The notes: a model not told the origin generated them from the letters alone. Shown: positions 1 to 7,547, counted from the stretch's first letter. The stretch is DNA of 29,190 nt from an uncultured Oscillospiraceae bacterium (GCA_900543525.1 UQRS01000018.1:1-29190), one strand, 5' to 3'. A program made the numbers and translations.

Positions 1-62
1 GATTTGAACCTCCGACCCCACGCTTAGGAGGCGTGTGCTCTATCCAGCTGAGCTATATGGAC
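1..62 (-). tRNA. tRNA-Arg (anticodon CCT), 3' end cut off by the window
   Basis: On the minus strand the acceptor 5' strand GTCCATA (62-56) is followed by TA, a D arm with GCTC/GAGC stem, an anticodon arm CACGC-CTCCTAA-GCGTG with perfect pairing and anticodon CCT at 28-26, and a T arm that begins GGAGG-TTCAAAT and runs off the window edge. The missing part is the 3' strand of the T stem and acceptor. The anticodon reads the rare arginine codon AGG. It has its own promoter at 77-105. Confidence 0.9.
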
Positions 63-76
63 GTGTCTGATATATG

Positions 77-105
77 ATTATAGCCCGATCAAAGTCGAAC
101 TGCAA
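77..105 (-). promoter_or_regulatory. Sigma-A promoter of the intact tRNA-Arg(CCT)
   Basis: On the minus strand TTGCAG (105-100), a 17-nt spacer and TATAAT (82-77) lie about 15 nt upstream of the mature tRNA 5' end at 62. The region 64-140 is visibly richer in A+T than its surroundings. Confidence 0.7.
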
Positions 106-142
106 TCCCTTATTTAGTTTTTTTGAGGTGACCGTTGTAACG

Positions 143-186
143 CAACCTTAGGAGGGCGGTGCTCTATCCAGCTGAGCTACCGAGAC
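143..186 (-). pseudogene. Broken tRNA-Arg (CCT): 5' half only
   Basis: From 186 downwards the minus strand reads acceptor GTCTCGG, TA, an intact D arm, the anticodon-stem strand CCGCC and the loop CTCCTAA with anticodon CCT at 152-150. The 3' anticodon-stem strand should then be GGCGG but is GGTTG, giving one mismatch and one wobble. Nothing after it resembles a variable loop, a TTCRA T loop or a 3' acceptor strand complementary to GTCTCGG. A small GTTG-CGTTA-CAAC hairpin follows instead. The acceptor strand differs from that of the neighbouring tRNA-Arg, so this is not a recent copy of it. A strong promoter still stands in front. It may be a dead tRNA, or an integration scar that cut the gene in the anticodon arm. 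Confidence 0.75.
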
Positions 187-219
187 ATTTGCAAATCAGG
201 AGGAGTCGGATACCAGAAT

Positions 220-248
220 ATCATACAGGATTTTGCCGCGTTTGTCAA
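220..248 (-). promoter_or_regulatory. Strong sigma-A promoter in front of the broken tRNA-Arg
   Basis: On the minus strand TTGACA (248-243), a 17-nt spacer and TATGAT (225-220) match the consensus closely. The predicted start, near 213, lies about 27 nt upstream of the tRNA-like 5' end at 186. No terminator is visible between it and the second tRNA-Arg, so both may be transcribed together. Confidence 0.75.
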
Positions 249-471
249 TGCAAAAGCCCGGCAAAAAACAAAAACGGACGAGGTGCCGCAGCTAAGCGCG
301 CAGGCGCGCGGCAGCGGGTAGAGGCGGTAGGGAGAAACAGCAAGGAGGAATAATAAGGAGAAACGGCGGGAGAGGCAAAACGAGAGGAATAGCAGAAGAT
401 GCAAGGCGGGAGAAGCAAAGTGGAGGAGGCCGCCGGGCAAAAAGCATCCGGCGGCGCAGGGACTTTTTGCC
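249..471. other. Gene-free, purine-rich stretch with an inverted repeat
   Basis: No credible gene is seen here. The plus strand is very purine-rich at roughly 330-430. An inverted repeat GGGCAAAAAG (435-444) / CTTTTTGCCC (463-472) touches the stop codon of the AI-2E-type gene, with a nested CCGCCGG/CCGGCGG pair. It could act as a 3' mRNA stem, but it lacks a clean T-run after the hairpin, so I do not call it an intrinsic terminator. Confidence 0.45.
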
Positions 472-1713
472 CTACGCCTCTGCCTCCGGGTTTTCATCCG
501 CGTCTGCCTCCAGGTCGGTTTCCGCGTCCGCCTCCCGGTCAGCGGCCGCCTCCTGCGCGGAGGGCGCAGCCCCTCCCTTCCGTTTGGAGGAGGCTTTGGC
601 CATCTGCCCCTCCCGGAAGCGGATGAAGTCGGAGAGCATGGTCTTGAGCACGGCGACGACCGGAACGCCGAGGATCATGCCGGGTACGCCGAATAATCCT
701 CCTCCGACCGTGATGGCCAGCAGAACATAGATCGGCTTGATTCCGACATTTACACCGATGATTTTGGGCTGAATCAGGTTGCAGTCGGTTTGCTGGATGA
801 CGAGGATCAGTATGGCGACGACAATCGCCTGCGCCAGATTCCCGGACAGCAGGCAGATCAGCACGACGCAGACCCCCGAAATAATCGCGCCAAAATAGGG
901 GATCAGATTGGCGAGGCCGACCGCGATGCCGAGCAGCGCGGCATAAGGGACTCTGGCGATCAGGAAAGTGATGACGCAGGCCACGCCGATGATCAGGGCG
1001 TCCACCAGCTGGCTGTAGATGTATTTGTAGAAGGTGTCGCTGATCAGGTCGGTATATTTGATCAGGACGGCGGAAGCCCGCCTTGGGGTAACCACCCGCA
1101 CCAGCCGCTTGAGAGAGCCGATCAGCGACTCCTTACTCAGCAGCATGTAGATGGAGATAATCAGGGACAAAAAGAGGTTGACGATGCCGCTGCCGAAGGC
1201 AAAGACCCCCTGCGCGTAGGTGGACAGCGCGCTGAGATCAATATCGGACAGCAGCTTGGCGGCCGAAAACTCCTCCGGCAAGGCGAGTGTAAAGCCGGCG
1301 ATCTTTCCGTCCGCCGCGAGGGAGTTTATCCACTCCTTCGCTGCGGCATAATAGCTCGGCAGCTTGCCGATCAGGTCGATAAGACTGCGCGTCAGGGGCG
1401 GAATGACGAAGGCCAGTGTGCCGCCGACCAGCGCGATCAGCAGGATATAGCAGACGGCGACCGCAATGCCGCGCGTGTGCCGGTTTAAAAAAGCCTTTTT
1501 GGAATTTTTCAGCCACTTTTCAATCCGGTTCATCGGGATGGAGAGGACAAAGGCAATCACAAACCCGGTAAGAAAGGGAGAGAGAATTCCCGCCAGCGTC
1601 GAGAGGGCGGCGGCCATCGCGGGAACATTGTCAATGATCTTATAGGCAATGAAGGCCGCAACGACAAAGACAAACAATATAATATAATTGCGATAGGCTC
1701 TGATACGTTTCAT
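472..1713 (-). CDS. AI-2E family transporter (PerM/TqsA-like, UPF0118) membrane protein
   Basis: A 413-residue polytopic membrane protein. Hydrophobic segments lie near the N terminus (YIILFVFVVAAFIAYKI, then a paired segment ending in VLSIPMNRIEKW), in the middle, and in a long C-terminal block with the family-typical LIPYFGAIISG and PKIIGVNVGIKPIYVL stretches. Members of this family have been linked to autoinducer-2 export or to Na+/H+ antiport, so the substrate here is not decided by sequence. The tail after about residue 375 is an acidic, Ala/Glu/Asp-rich low-complexity extension. I choose the ATG at 1713 because AAAGGA sits 8 nt upstream. An ATG at 1722 is in frame but lies almost on top of that site. 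It is monocistronic as far as visible. Confidence 0.9.
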   Translation of the reverse strand: MKRIRAYRNYIILFVFVVAAFIAYKIIDNVPAMAAALSTLAGILSPFLTGFVIAFVLSIPMNRIEKWLKNSKKAFLNRHTRGIAVAVCYILLIALVGGTLAFVIPPLTRSLIDLIGKLPSYYAAAKEWINSLAADGKIAGFTLALPEEFSAAKLLSDIDLSALSTYAQGVFAFGSGIVNLFLSLIISIYMLLSKESLIGSLKRLVRVVTPRRASAVLIKYTDLISDTFYKYIYSQLVDALIIGVACVITFLIARVPYAALLGIAVGLANLIPYFGAIISGVCVVLICLLSGNLAQAIVVAILILVIQQTDCNLIQPKIIGVNVGIKPIYVLLAITVGGGLFGVPGMILGVPVVAVLKTMLSDFIRFREGQMAKASSKRKGGAAPSAQEAAADREADAETDLEADADENPEAEA

Positions 1714-2132
1714 CCGGATCATCCTTTATACCTTTGTAAGGGACGGCAGAAGCCCTTCTCCCGTGGCCTTCGGGCGCGGCCGCATGTAAACAACTCCATA
1801 ATAACAAATTTATGGGATGAAAGCAAATAAAATCGGAATTTTTTGTTTTCGGGCGCGCCGCTTTGCAAAACACCGCCGCCAGAAAAAAGACTGCCGCCAG
1901 CCGCTTCGCCTCCCGGGAAAAAGGCCGCAGTCTGCCGGGCTTGCCTTTCTCCGAAGGAAGGGGAGAGCCGCTCCGCCCTTTATCGCAGCGCGGGCGAACG
2001 ACCGTGTGCCCAACCGTCTCTCCGGTCAGAATGTCGGCCGCTTTTCAAAAAGTCGCTTTAAAAGACCACCCTCTGCAAACCGGTCTGCCGGGCTTGCCTT
2101 TCTCCGGAGGAAGGGGAGAGCCGCCCCGCCCT
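1714..2132. other. Gene-free stretch carrying a 66-bp direct repeat
   Basis: No gene is supported here. Open frames across it are low-complexity, Arg/Pro-rich and lack ribosome binding sites. The main content is a near-identical pair of 66-bp repeats (listed separately). I see no clear terminator for pflA. Confidence 0.5.
1931..1996. repeat. 66-bp intergenic direct repeat, copy 1
   Basis: Matches 2084-2149 at 63 of 66 positions by eye. The core CCTTTCTCC/GGAGGAAGG is nearly palindromic, so the repeat can fold as DNA or RNA. It behaves like a structured intergenic repeat unit. Confidence 0.75.
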
Positions 2133-2149
2133 TTATCGCAGTGCGGGCG
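2084..2149. repeat. 66-bp intergenic direct repeat, copy 2, overlapping the pflA 3' end
   Basis: Same unit as 1931-1996, offset by 153 bp. Its last 17 bases form the stop codon and last few codons of pflA, so the pflA C terminus is partly encoded by the repeat. Confidence 0.75.
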
Positions 2150-2864
2150 GAATCAGTGCCGTCAACCGGGCGAGCGCCTCTTTGCCGCAGGACGGCGTTC
2201 GCTCCAGCGGAAAGGGAATTCCCATGGCATCGTACTTGCTCTGGCAGAGCTTGCGGAAGGGGAGAAGTTCTATCCTTTGCAAATTTTTATATTTTTGCGC
2301 GATCGCAAGCACCTTCGAAACCTCCTCCTCCCGGTCGGTGAGGCCGGGTACGACGACATGCCGCACCCAGAGGGGAACCTCCATCTCCTCGCTCAGACGG
2401 AGGAAATCCTCCACCGCCCGGAGAGAGCCGCCGCAGTATCGGCGGTAGTCCGTCTCCGATGAAAATTTGATGTCGCAGAGGATGAGGTCCGTGTACCGCA
2501 GGATCTCCCTCGCGGCGGCGAGGTCTCCGACGCCGGAGGTGTCGAGGGCGGTGTGAATCCCCTCCTTTTGCAGGAGGCGGAAGAGCGCGGCGGCAAACCC
2601 GGGCTGGGACAGCGCCTCTCCGCCGCTTAAGGTGACGCCGCCCTCCGCCCCGAAGTAGGGTTTGTACCGCAGGACGCGGCGGCAAACCTCCTCCGCTGTA
2701 GAGGCCGTACCGCCCGAAAAATCCCAGGTGTCGGGATTGTGGCAGTAGGCGCAGCGTAAGGGACATCCCTGCAAAAACACCACGCAGCGCAGCCCCGGTC
2801 CGTCGACCGCGCCAAGGCTCTGAAAGGAGTGTAGCCGGCCGGCTGCCACTTTGTCGTCCGGCAT
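2133..2864 (-). CDS. pflA: Pyruvate formate-lyase activating enzyme (radical SAM)
   Basis: A 243-residue radical SAM protein that installs the glycyl radical on PflB using S-adenosylmethionine and a [4Fe-4S] cluster in the cytoplasm. The cluster motif CPLRCAYC gives Cys34, Cys38 and Cys41 (CX3CX2C), followed by HNPDTW as in PflA proteins. The SAM-binding GGE motif is at residues 81-83 (TLSGGEALSQP). Length matches the family. It starts 2 bases after the pflB stop codon, with GAGGTGA inside the pflB end serving as ribosome binding site, so the two are translationally linked. The C-terminal residues (IPPALR) are encoded by one copy of the 66-bp repeat. Confidence 0.95.
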   Translation of the reverse strand: MPDDKVAAGRLHSFQSLGAVDGPGLRCVVFLQGCPLRCAYCHNPDTWDFSGGTASTAEEVCRRVLRYKPYFGAEGGVTLSGGEALSQPGFAAALFRLLQKEGIHTALDTSGVGDLAAAREILRYTDLILCDIKFSSETDYRRYCGGSLRAVEDFLRLSEEMEVPLWVRHVVVPGLTDREEEVSKVLAIAQKYKNLQRIELLPFRKLCQSKYDAMGIPFPLERTPSCGKEALARLTALIPPALR

Positions 2865-2865
2865 G

Positions 2866-5097
2866 CTACATCACCTCGTGGAAGGTGCGGGAGATGACCT
2901 CCTGCTGCTGCTCTCTCGACAGCTTGTGGAAGTTGACCGCATAGCCGGAGACCCGGATGGTCAGGTTGGGGTATTTTTCCGGGTGCTCCATGGCATCGAT
3001 CAGCGTCTCCCGGCAGAGGACGTTGACATTGAGGTGCTGCGCCATCTGGGCAAAATAGCCGTCAATGATGCCACAGAGGTTTTTGTACCGGCTCTCGTCA
3101 TCATTTCCGAGCGCCTGCGGCAGGATTGAGAAGGTGTTGGAAATCCCGTCCTTGCAGATGTCATAGGACAGCTTGGCGACCGAGTTGAGGGAGGCGAGAG
3201 CGCCGTTTTTCTCCCGATTGTGCATGGGGTTCGCACCGGGGGCGAAGGGCTGGCCGGCCTTCCGCCCGTCGGGGGTCGAGCCGGTCTTTTTGCCGTACAC
3301 GACGTTGGAGGTGATGGTCAGGATCGAGAGGGTGTGCTCGGCGCCGCGGTAGGTCGGAATCTCCTGCAAAGCGCGGAAGAATTTTTCCACCTGCTCGACC
3401 GCAATCGAGTCGACTCGATCGTCGTCGTTGCCATAGGCCGGAAATTCTCCGGTCGTTTCAAAATCGGTGATGAGACCGCTCTCATCCCGGATGACCCGGA
3501 CTCTGGCGTATCTGATGGCCGAGAGAGAGTCGGTCAGCACCGACAGCCCCGCGATGCCGAAGGCCATAAAACGGTGCACATCGGTGTCGTGCAGCGCCAT
3601 CTGGGTCTTTTCATAGGCGTATTTGTCGTGCATATAATGAATCATGTTCATAGCGGTGACATAGGTTTTGGCCAGCCAGGGGCGATAGTGATCCATAAGC
3701 GCCAGCACCCGGTCGTACTCGAGGTACTCCCCCTCATAGGCCGGGCCGGCCGGCGCGACCTGCATCCCGGTTTTTTCATCCCGCCCGCCGTTGAGACTCA
3801 TCAGCAGCAGCTTGGCGAGGTTGGCTCTCGCCCCGAAAAACTGCATGTCCTTGCCGACCCGCATGGCCGAGACGCAGCAGGCGATGGCGTAATCGTCTCC
3901 GAATTTCTGCCGCATGAGGTCGTCGTTCTCATACTGGATCGCGTCGGTATCGCAGGAGACCTTGGCGGCATAGCGCTTGAAGGCCTCCGGCAGATTTTTC
4001 GACCAGAGGACGGTCAGGTTCGGCTCAGCCGACGGCCCGAGGGTGTAGAGGGTGTGCAGCATCCGAAAGGAGGTTTTGGTAACCAGCGGACGGCCGTCCT
4101 CCCCCACGCCGCCGACCGACTCGGTGATCCACATGGGATCTCCGGCGAACAGCTCGTTGTACTCGGGCGTGCGGAGGTGGCGCGCCATCCGTAGCTTCAT
4201 GACAAAATCGTCGAGAATCTCCTGCGTGCCGCTCTCGTCCAGCAGGCCGTTTTCGATATCGCGGGTAAAATAAATGTCGAGGAAGGTGCTCGTCCGGCCA
4301 AGGCTCATGGCGGCGCCGTTCTGCTCCTTGATCGCGCCGAGATAGGCGAAATAGAGCCACTGCACCGCCTCCTTCGCGTTCGTCGCCGGGCCGGAGATGT
4401 CATAGCCGTACATGGCGGCCATCTCCTTCAGCCGGCCGAGGAAGGTGATCTGCTGGAACAGCTCCTCCAGCAGGCGGATTTTCTCCGCGTCGACAAGGCC
4501 GCTTGCAACCGCCGCCTTGTCCGCCTTCTTCTGCTCGATCAGATAGTCCACGCCATAGAGCGCCACCCGGCGGTAGTCGCCGATGATCCTCCCCCTGCCA
4601 TAGGCGTCGGGCAGTCCGGTGATGACGCCGCAGTGGCGAGCGGCGCGGATATCCTCGTTATATACCCGAAAAACGCCGTCGTTGTGAGTGGTGCGGAAGG
4701 TGAACTCCTCCTCCACCTTGTCGGAGAGAGTGTAGCCGTAGGCCTTGCAGGCCTTGCGGGTCATGTTGATGCCGCCGAAGGGGTTGACCCCTCTCTTGAG
4801 CGGCTGATCGGTTTGCAGGCCGACGATGATCTCCTTCTCTTTATCCAGGTATCCGGGGGCGTAGGTGAGCAGGGAGGTGACCGTTTCGGTATCAATATCC
4901 AGTACGCCGCCCTTGTCCTGCTCGGCTTTGAAAAGGGCGTTCAGCCGGGCGTTCAGCTCGTTTGTCCGCGCCGTGGCCGGGGCGAGAAATCCCTCGCCTC
5001 CGTTATAGGGGGTGTAGTTGGTCTGAATAAAATCGCGGAGGTTGATCTCCTCCTGCCATTTTCCGGGCTTGAAGCCGGCCCATGCTGTGCTTCTCAC
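2866..5097 (-). CDS. pflB: Formate C-acetyltransferase (pyruvate formate-lyase)
   Basis: A 743-residue glycyl radical enzyme converting pyruvate and CoA to acetyl-CoA and formate. The two catalytic cysteines are Cys407-Cys408 (ACCVSAM), and the radical glycine is Gly718 in RVSGYAV near the C terminus. The length is within the usual 740-760. The start is a GTG at 5097 with AAAGGA about 10 nt upstream. An ATG nearer that site runs straight into a stop codon in another frame. It is followed at once by pflA. Expression is predicted to depend on the ZTP riboswitch and terminator between its promoter (5292-5320) and the start codon, tying formate production to the one-carbon/purine state. Confidence 0.97.
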   Translation of the reverse strand: MRSTAWAGFKPGKWQEEINLRDFIQTNYTPYNGGEGFLAPATARTNELNARLNALFKAEQDKGGVLDIDTETVTSLLTYAPGYLDKEKEIIVGLQTDQPLKRGVNPFGGINMTRKACKAYGYTLSDKVEEEFTFRTTHNDGVFRVYNEDIRAARHCGVITGLPDAYGRGRIIGDYRRVALYGVDYLIEQKKADKAAVASGLVDAEKIRLLEELFQQITFLGRLKEMAAMYGYDISGPATNAKEAVQWLYFAYLGAIKEQNGAAMSLGRTSTFLDIYFTRDIENGLLDESGTQEILDDFVMKLRMARHLRTPEYNELFAGDPMWITESVGGVGEDGRPLVTKTSFRMLHTLYTLGPSAEPNLTVLWSKNLPEAFKRYAAKVSCDTDAIQYENDDLMRQKFGDDYAIACCVSAMRVGKDMQFFGARANLAKLLLMSLNGGRDEKTGMQVAPAGPAYEGEYLEYDRVLALMDHYRPWLAKTYVTAMNMIHYMHDKYAYEKTQMALHDTDVHRFMAFGIAGLSVLTDSLSAIRYARVRVIRDESGLITDFETTGEFPAYGNDDDRVDSIAVEQVEKFFRALQEIPTYRGAEHTLSILTITSNVVYGKKTGSTPDGRKAGQPFAPGANPMHNREKNGALASLNSVAKLSYDICKDGISNTFSILPQALGNDDESRYKNLCGIIDGYFAQMAQHLNVNVLCRETLIDAMEHPEKYPNLTIRVSGYAVNFHKLSREQQQEVISRTFHEVM

Positions 5098-5140
5098 AAG
5101 AGCATCGTCCTTTCTTTTCTCTTCGAAGCTGCCTTTTCAT

Positions 5141-5179
5141 AAAAAAAGACAGCATCCGAAATACAGTTTCAGAATGCTG
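5141..5179 (-). terminator. Intrinsic terminator forming the expression platform of the ZTP riboswitch
   Basis: On the minus strand CAGCAT...ATGCTG (5179-5174 with 5155-5150) extends through a GAAA/TTTC pair with one bulge, and is followed by TC and seven T (5147-5141). The 5' arm overlaps the end of the conserved CTGGGCA of the aptamer, so ligand binding and terminator formation should exclude each other. Confidence 0.85.
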
Positions 5180-5264
5180 CCCAGACGGTCGGCAAAAAAT
5201 AAAAGAAAAGCGTCCGGCTCCACTGTGGTGCTCCACATTCAACCGTCAGGAACCGGGCCACGGC
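5176..5264 (-). promoter_or_regulatory. ZTP (pfl motif) riboswitch aptamer
   Basis: On the minus strand an 8-bp stem CCGGTTCC (5256-5249) / GGAGCCGG (5221-5214) encloses CTGACGG and a GTGG-AGCA-CCAC hairpin, followed by GTGGAGCC. A U-rich linker then leads to the second conserved block CCGTCTGGGCA (5188-5178). Both blocks and their order match the ZTP/pfl motif consensus, known to sense Z nucleotides when 10-formyl-tetrahydrofolate is short and to switch expression on. Position directly upstream of pflBA is the classic context that named the motif. Confidence 0.85.
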
Positions 5265-5291
5265 CGGGAGGCAAATCCTCCCACCGCCACC

Positions 5292-5320
5292 AGCATAGCA
5301 TAGATGTCGGATTTTGTCAA
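5292..5320 (-). promoter_or_regulatory. Sigma-A promoter of pflBA
   Basis: On the minus strand TTGACA (5320-5315), 17-nt spacer, TATGCT (5297-5292). The start near 5285 gives a leader of about 190 nt. The first leader hairpin GGGAGG-ATTTG-CCTCCC lies just before the aptamer. Confidence 0.85.
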
Positions 5321-5367
5321 CGGGATTTCGCAAAAGAATTTCTGCGATGGCACAAGATGTTGTGTAA

Positions 5368-5823
5368 CTATTTTTCTATGACCGCATTTTGTAGAGAGGA
5401 GACCACTCTCCGTATTTCCGGCCGGATGCCATGTCCGGCGGCGAGGGCGCGGCGCATCGCCCCCTCCAGCAGCATGGCGGCAATACTCAGCAGCGCCCAC
5501 GCGACCGAGAAGAGCAGGCAGATCTGCCCGCGGAAATTGAGCGGAATGCCGCTGTAATCCCAAATGTTCATCCCAAGCCCGAGGTTGCAGACCGCGCCGA
5601 TGGCCAGCTCGACTCCGGTGATCAGCGACCCGCCCGCGACGCAGCGGTAGAGCAGTGGCTGTCCCGCCATCCTGCGGTTTACCTCTCCAAGCGAGAGGAG
5701 GCAGACGCCGCCGGCCAGCAGCATGGTGGGGTGGGTTGACCCGCGCCATAGAACCTCGATCAATCCGTAGCCGAGTGCGCCGGTTCCGAATACGATCATA
5801 TCATCCTGTATTTTGAATTTCAT
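5368..5823 (-). CDS. Putative ABC-transporter-like membrane protein, CmpB family (PF06541-type)
   Basis: A 151-residue protein with about four hydrophobic segments. The family-like stretches are YGLIEVLWRG near the start, GGSLITGVELAIGAVCNL in the middle, and NIWDYSGIPLNFRGQICLLFSVAW toward the end (the usual form is NVWDYS..PFNFMGQI). The family is called ABC transporter permease by annotation, but no transport function is proven and no ATPase is adjacent. I choose the ATG at 5823 because GGGAAGGA lies 8 nt upstream. The frame is open farther upstream to 5934, but that extension is not membrane-like and has no ribosome binding site. It is probably a single gene, ended by the leader terminator of pflB or before it. 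Confidence 0.8.
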   Translation of the reverse strand: MKFKIQDDMIVFGTGALGYGLIEVLWRGSTHPTMLLAGGVCLLSLGEVNRRMAGQPLLYRCVAGGSLITGVELAIGAVCNLGLGMNIWDYSGIPLNFRGQICLLFSVAWALLSIAAMLLEGAMRRALAAGHGIRPEIRRVVSSLQNAVIEK

Positions 5824-6161
5824 GCCTTGTTCCTTCCCTTTCCGAATGCTTTTTAAGCCGTGCCTTTTCGACGGCGTTTGCGGTTTTGCGTTTGCTGCGT
5901 TTATATAAAATGTTGCACTGTTTATCCTCTCCAAAAGCGGGATTGGTTATGTTGCACGGAGCGGTAAAAATATTTGGCTGCGCGGCCAGAATTCTCCCGC
6001 CGGTTTCTTGCGTTTCCCAAAAGAGTATGGTAAACTTAATTTGAATAATCTGGGTTATTCTGCCTTTGCAAAGCTTTTGCAGCGGGTTTTAAAAAATGTT
6101 TTTTGCAGCCGGCCGGAAGGCCTTTTTCGGCCGCGCTGTTTTAGAAAGGAATGGAGTATAT
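5824..6161. other. Gene-free divergent region between the CmpB-like gene and murI
   Basis: Holds the upstream regions of two divergent genes. I see a weak plus-strand promoter candidate (6008-6036), a short GAATAA/TTATTC inverted repeat at 6043-6060, and no convincing minus-strand promoter. No RNA gene is recognised. Confidence 0.5.
6008..6036 (+). promoter_or_regulatory. Possible promoter of the murI-argS-pyr-cysK run
   Basis: TTGCGT (6008-6013), a 17-nt spacer and TAAACT (6031-6036) have correct spacing but only partial consensus matches (3/6 and 4/6). Confidence 0.35.
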
Positions 6162-6977
6162 ATGTCGGATAACCGGCCGATCGGAGTTTTTGACTCCGGC
6201 CTTGGCGGGCTTACGGTTGTGCGGGAGATGGTTCGCGCCCTCCCTGGGGAAAAAATCATTTACTTTGGCGACACCGGGCGGGTTCCCTACGGGGATAAAA
6301 GCGCCGAGACGGTGACCCACTATGCCCGGCAGGATGAGCGCTTCCTGCTTTCGAAGGATGTCAAGCTGATCATCGCCGCTTGCGGCACGGTCAGCTCGGT
6401 GGCCGCCCACACGGGGGAGGAGCTGCCGGTGCCCTTTATCGGGGTGGTTTCTCCGGCGGCGAAGGCGGCGGCCGCCGCTTCAAAGAGCGGCCGTATCGGC
6501 GTGATCGGAACCAACACCACCATCCGCAGCGGCGCGTATGAGCGGGCGCTGCTGGCGATCAATCCGGATTTGCAGGTTTACAGCGCCGACTGCCCCGTCT
6601 TTGTCCCGTTGGTGGAGGCTGGCTGGATCACCCCCGGAGATACCGTCACGACAGAGGCGGTGCGCCGCTATCTCACCCCCTTGCGGGAGAAGCAGGTGGA
6701 CACCCTGATCCTCGGATGTACCCACTATCCCGTGCTGATTCCGTTTATCTCCGACTTCATGGGGCCGGAGGTTACGCTGATCAACACCGGCTATACCGCC
6801 GCCATGGCCGCCTCCGCCTTTTTGCGGGAGAAGGGACTTTTCTCGGACAATAAAAGCACCGCCGTCGGGGAATATTATGTAAGCGACCGGGCCGAATCTT
6901 TTACCCAGATTGCCGACGTGCTCTTAGGGCGGGAGATTGACGGGCATGTTGAACTGATCGACATCACCCGGTATTAA
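6162..6977 (+). CDS. murI: Glutamate racemase
   Basis: A 271-residue cytoplasmic enzyme that interconverts L- and D-glutamate for peptidoglycan. The N-terminal IGVFDSGLGGLTV carries Asp11-Ser12. The catalytic cysteines are Cys74 (AACGTVSS) and Cys186 (GCTHYP). The first motif is usually CNT, and the Asn is replaced by Gly here while the Cys and Thr remain. The ATG at 6162 is chosen for GGAG 5 nt upstream and AAAGGA slightly farther up, and because the family begins at this point. The in-frame extension to 6096 is not conserved-looking. First gene of a long plus-strand run. Confidence 0.95.
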   Translation: MSDNRPIGVFDSGLGGLTVVREMVRALPGEKIIYFGDTGRVPYGDKSAETVTHYARQDERFLLSKDVKLIIAACGTVSSVAAHTGEELPVPFIGVVSPAAKAAAAASKSGRIGVIGTNTTIRSGAYERALLAINPDLQVYSADCPVFVPLVEAGWITPGDTVTTEAVRRYLTPLREKQVDTLILGCTHYPVLIPFISDFMGPEVTLINTGYTAAMAASAFLREKGLFSDNKSTAVGEYYVSDRAESFTQIADVLLGREIDGHVELIDITRY

Positions 6978-7008
6978 GCCGGATCGTCTGAAAGAAAGGA
7001 CACAGTGC

Positions 7009-7458
7009 ATGAAAGATGTAATTATCCACATCAAGGGTCGGCAGTTTGTTGTCGACGCCGGCGCTGGGGAGGCTGAGATTGTCGAGCTGACTACGGTTGG
7101 CAAAATGGGCGCGCGCGGGGGAAAAACCTTCTTAACCTATGCGGAGGATCCCACCCTCTACGGCGCTGAGGTGACGACCACCCTCAAGATTACCGGGAAC
7201 GATTCGGTGATCATGCAGCGCTCGGGCGGCAGCGACAGCCGCCTGCAGATCGAGCGGGGGCAGCGCAGCTTCTCACATTACGAGACGGGGTATGGCAGCC
7301 TGATGGTCGGGGTGTTCGGCGAACAGATTCAAAATCATCTGGATGAAATGGGCGGCCGGCTGCTGATGAGCTATACGATTGATGTGGAAAGCAATCTGAT
7401 CAGCCGCAACGAGCTGGAGATTACCGTAAAGCCGGCCGGCGGACAGCCGGTGAGCTAA
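7009..7458 (+). CDS. DUF1934 family protein (YwiB-like, calycin fold)
   Basis: A 149-residue protein rich in alternating beta-strand patterns (VIIHIKGRQFVVDAG, AEVTTTLKITGNDSVIMQRSG, SLMVGVFGEQIQNHL, GRLLMSYTIDVESN, ELEITV). This is the DUF1934 layout, a lipocalin-like barrel of unknown function found in Firmicutes, commonly next to argS as here. AAAGGA precedes the ATG by about 8 nt. It lies 31 nt after murI and 89 nt before argS, probably in the same transcript. Confidence 0.85.
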   Translation: MKDVIIHIKGRQFVVDAGAGEAEIVELTTVGKMGARGGKTFLTYAEDPTLYGAEVTTTLKITGNDSVIMQRSGGSDSRLQIERGQRSFSHYETGYGSLMVGVFGEQIQNHLDEMGGRLLMSYTIDVESNLISRNELEITVKPAGGQPVS

Positions 7459-7547
7459 TGTACGCTGTCCACCGGCTTTTGCCCCGCTTTTTTTGAAAAT
7501 TTCGGAACCCGGCGCAAAGTCGGCCGGGCGCAACATAAGGGAAAGGA

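Noticed and set aside
1..186. Group I intron splitting tRNA-Arg(CCT)
   Set aside because: Such introns occur in this tRNA in some bacteria, but the gap is under 100 nt before a complete new tRNA 5' end, too short for a group I core.
1817..2341. Plus-strand open frame with an internal peptide repeat over the 66-bp repeats
   Set aside because: The peptide repeat results only because the DNA repeat spacing (153) is a multiple of three. The frame overlaps pflA and lacks a ribosome binding site.
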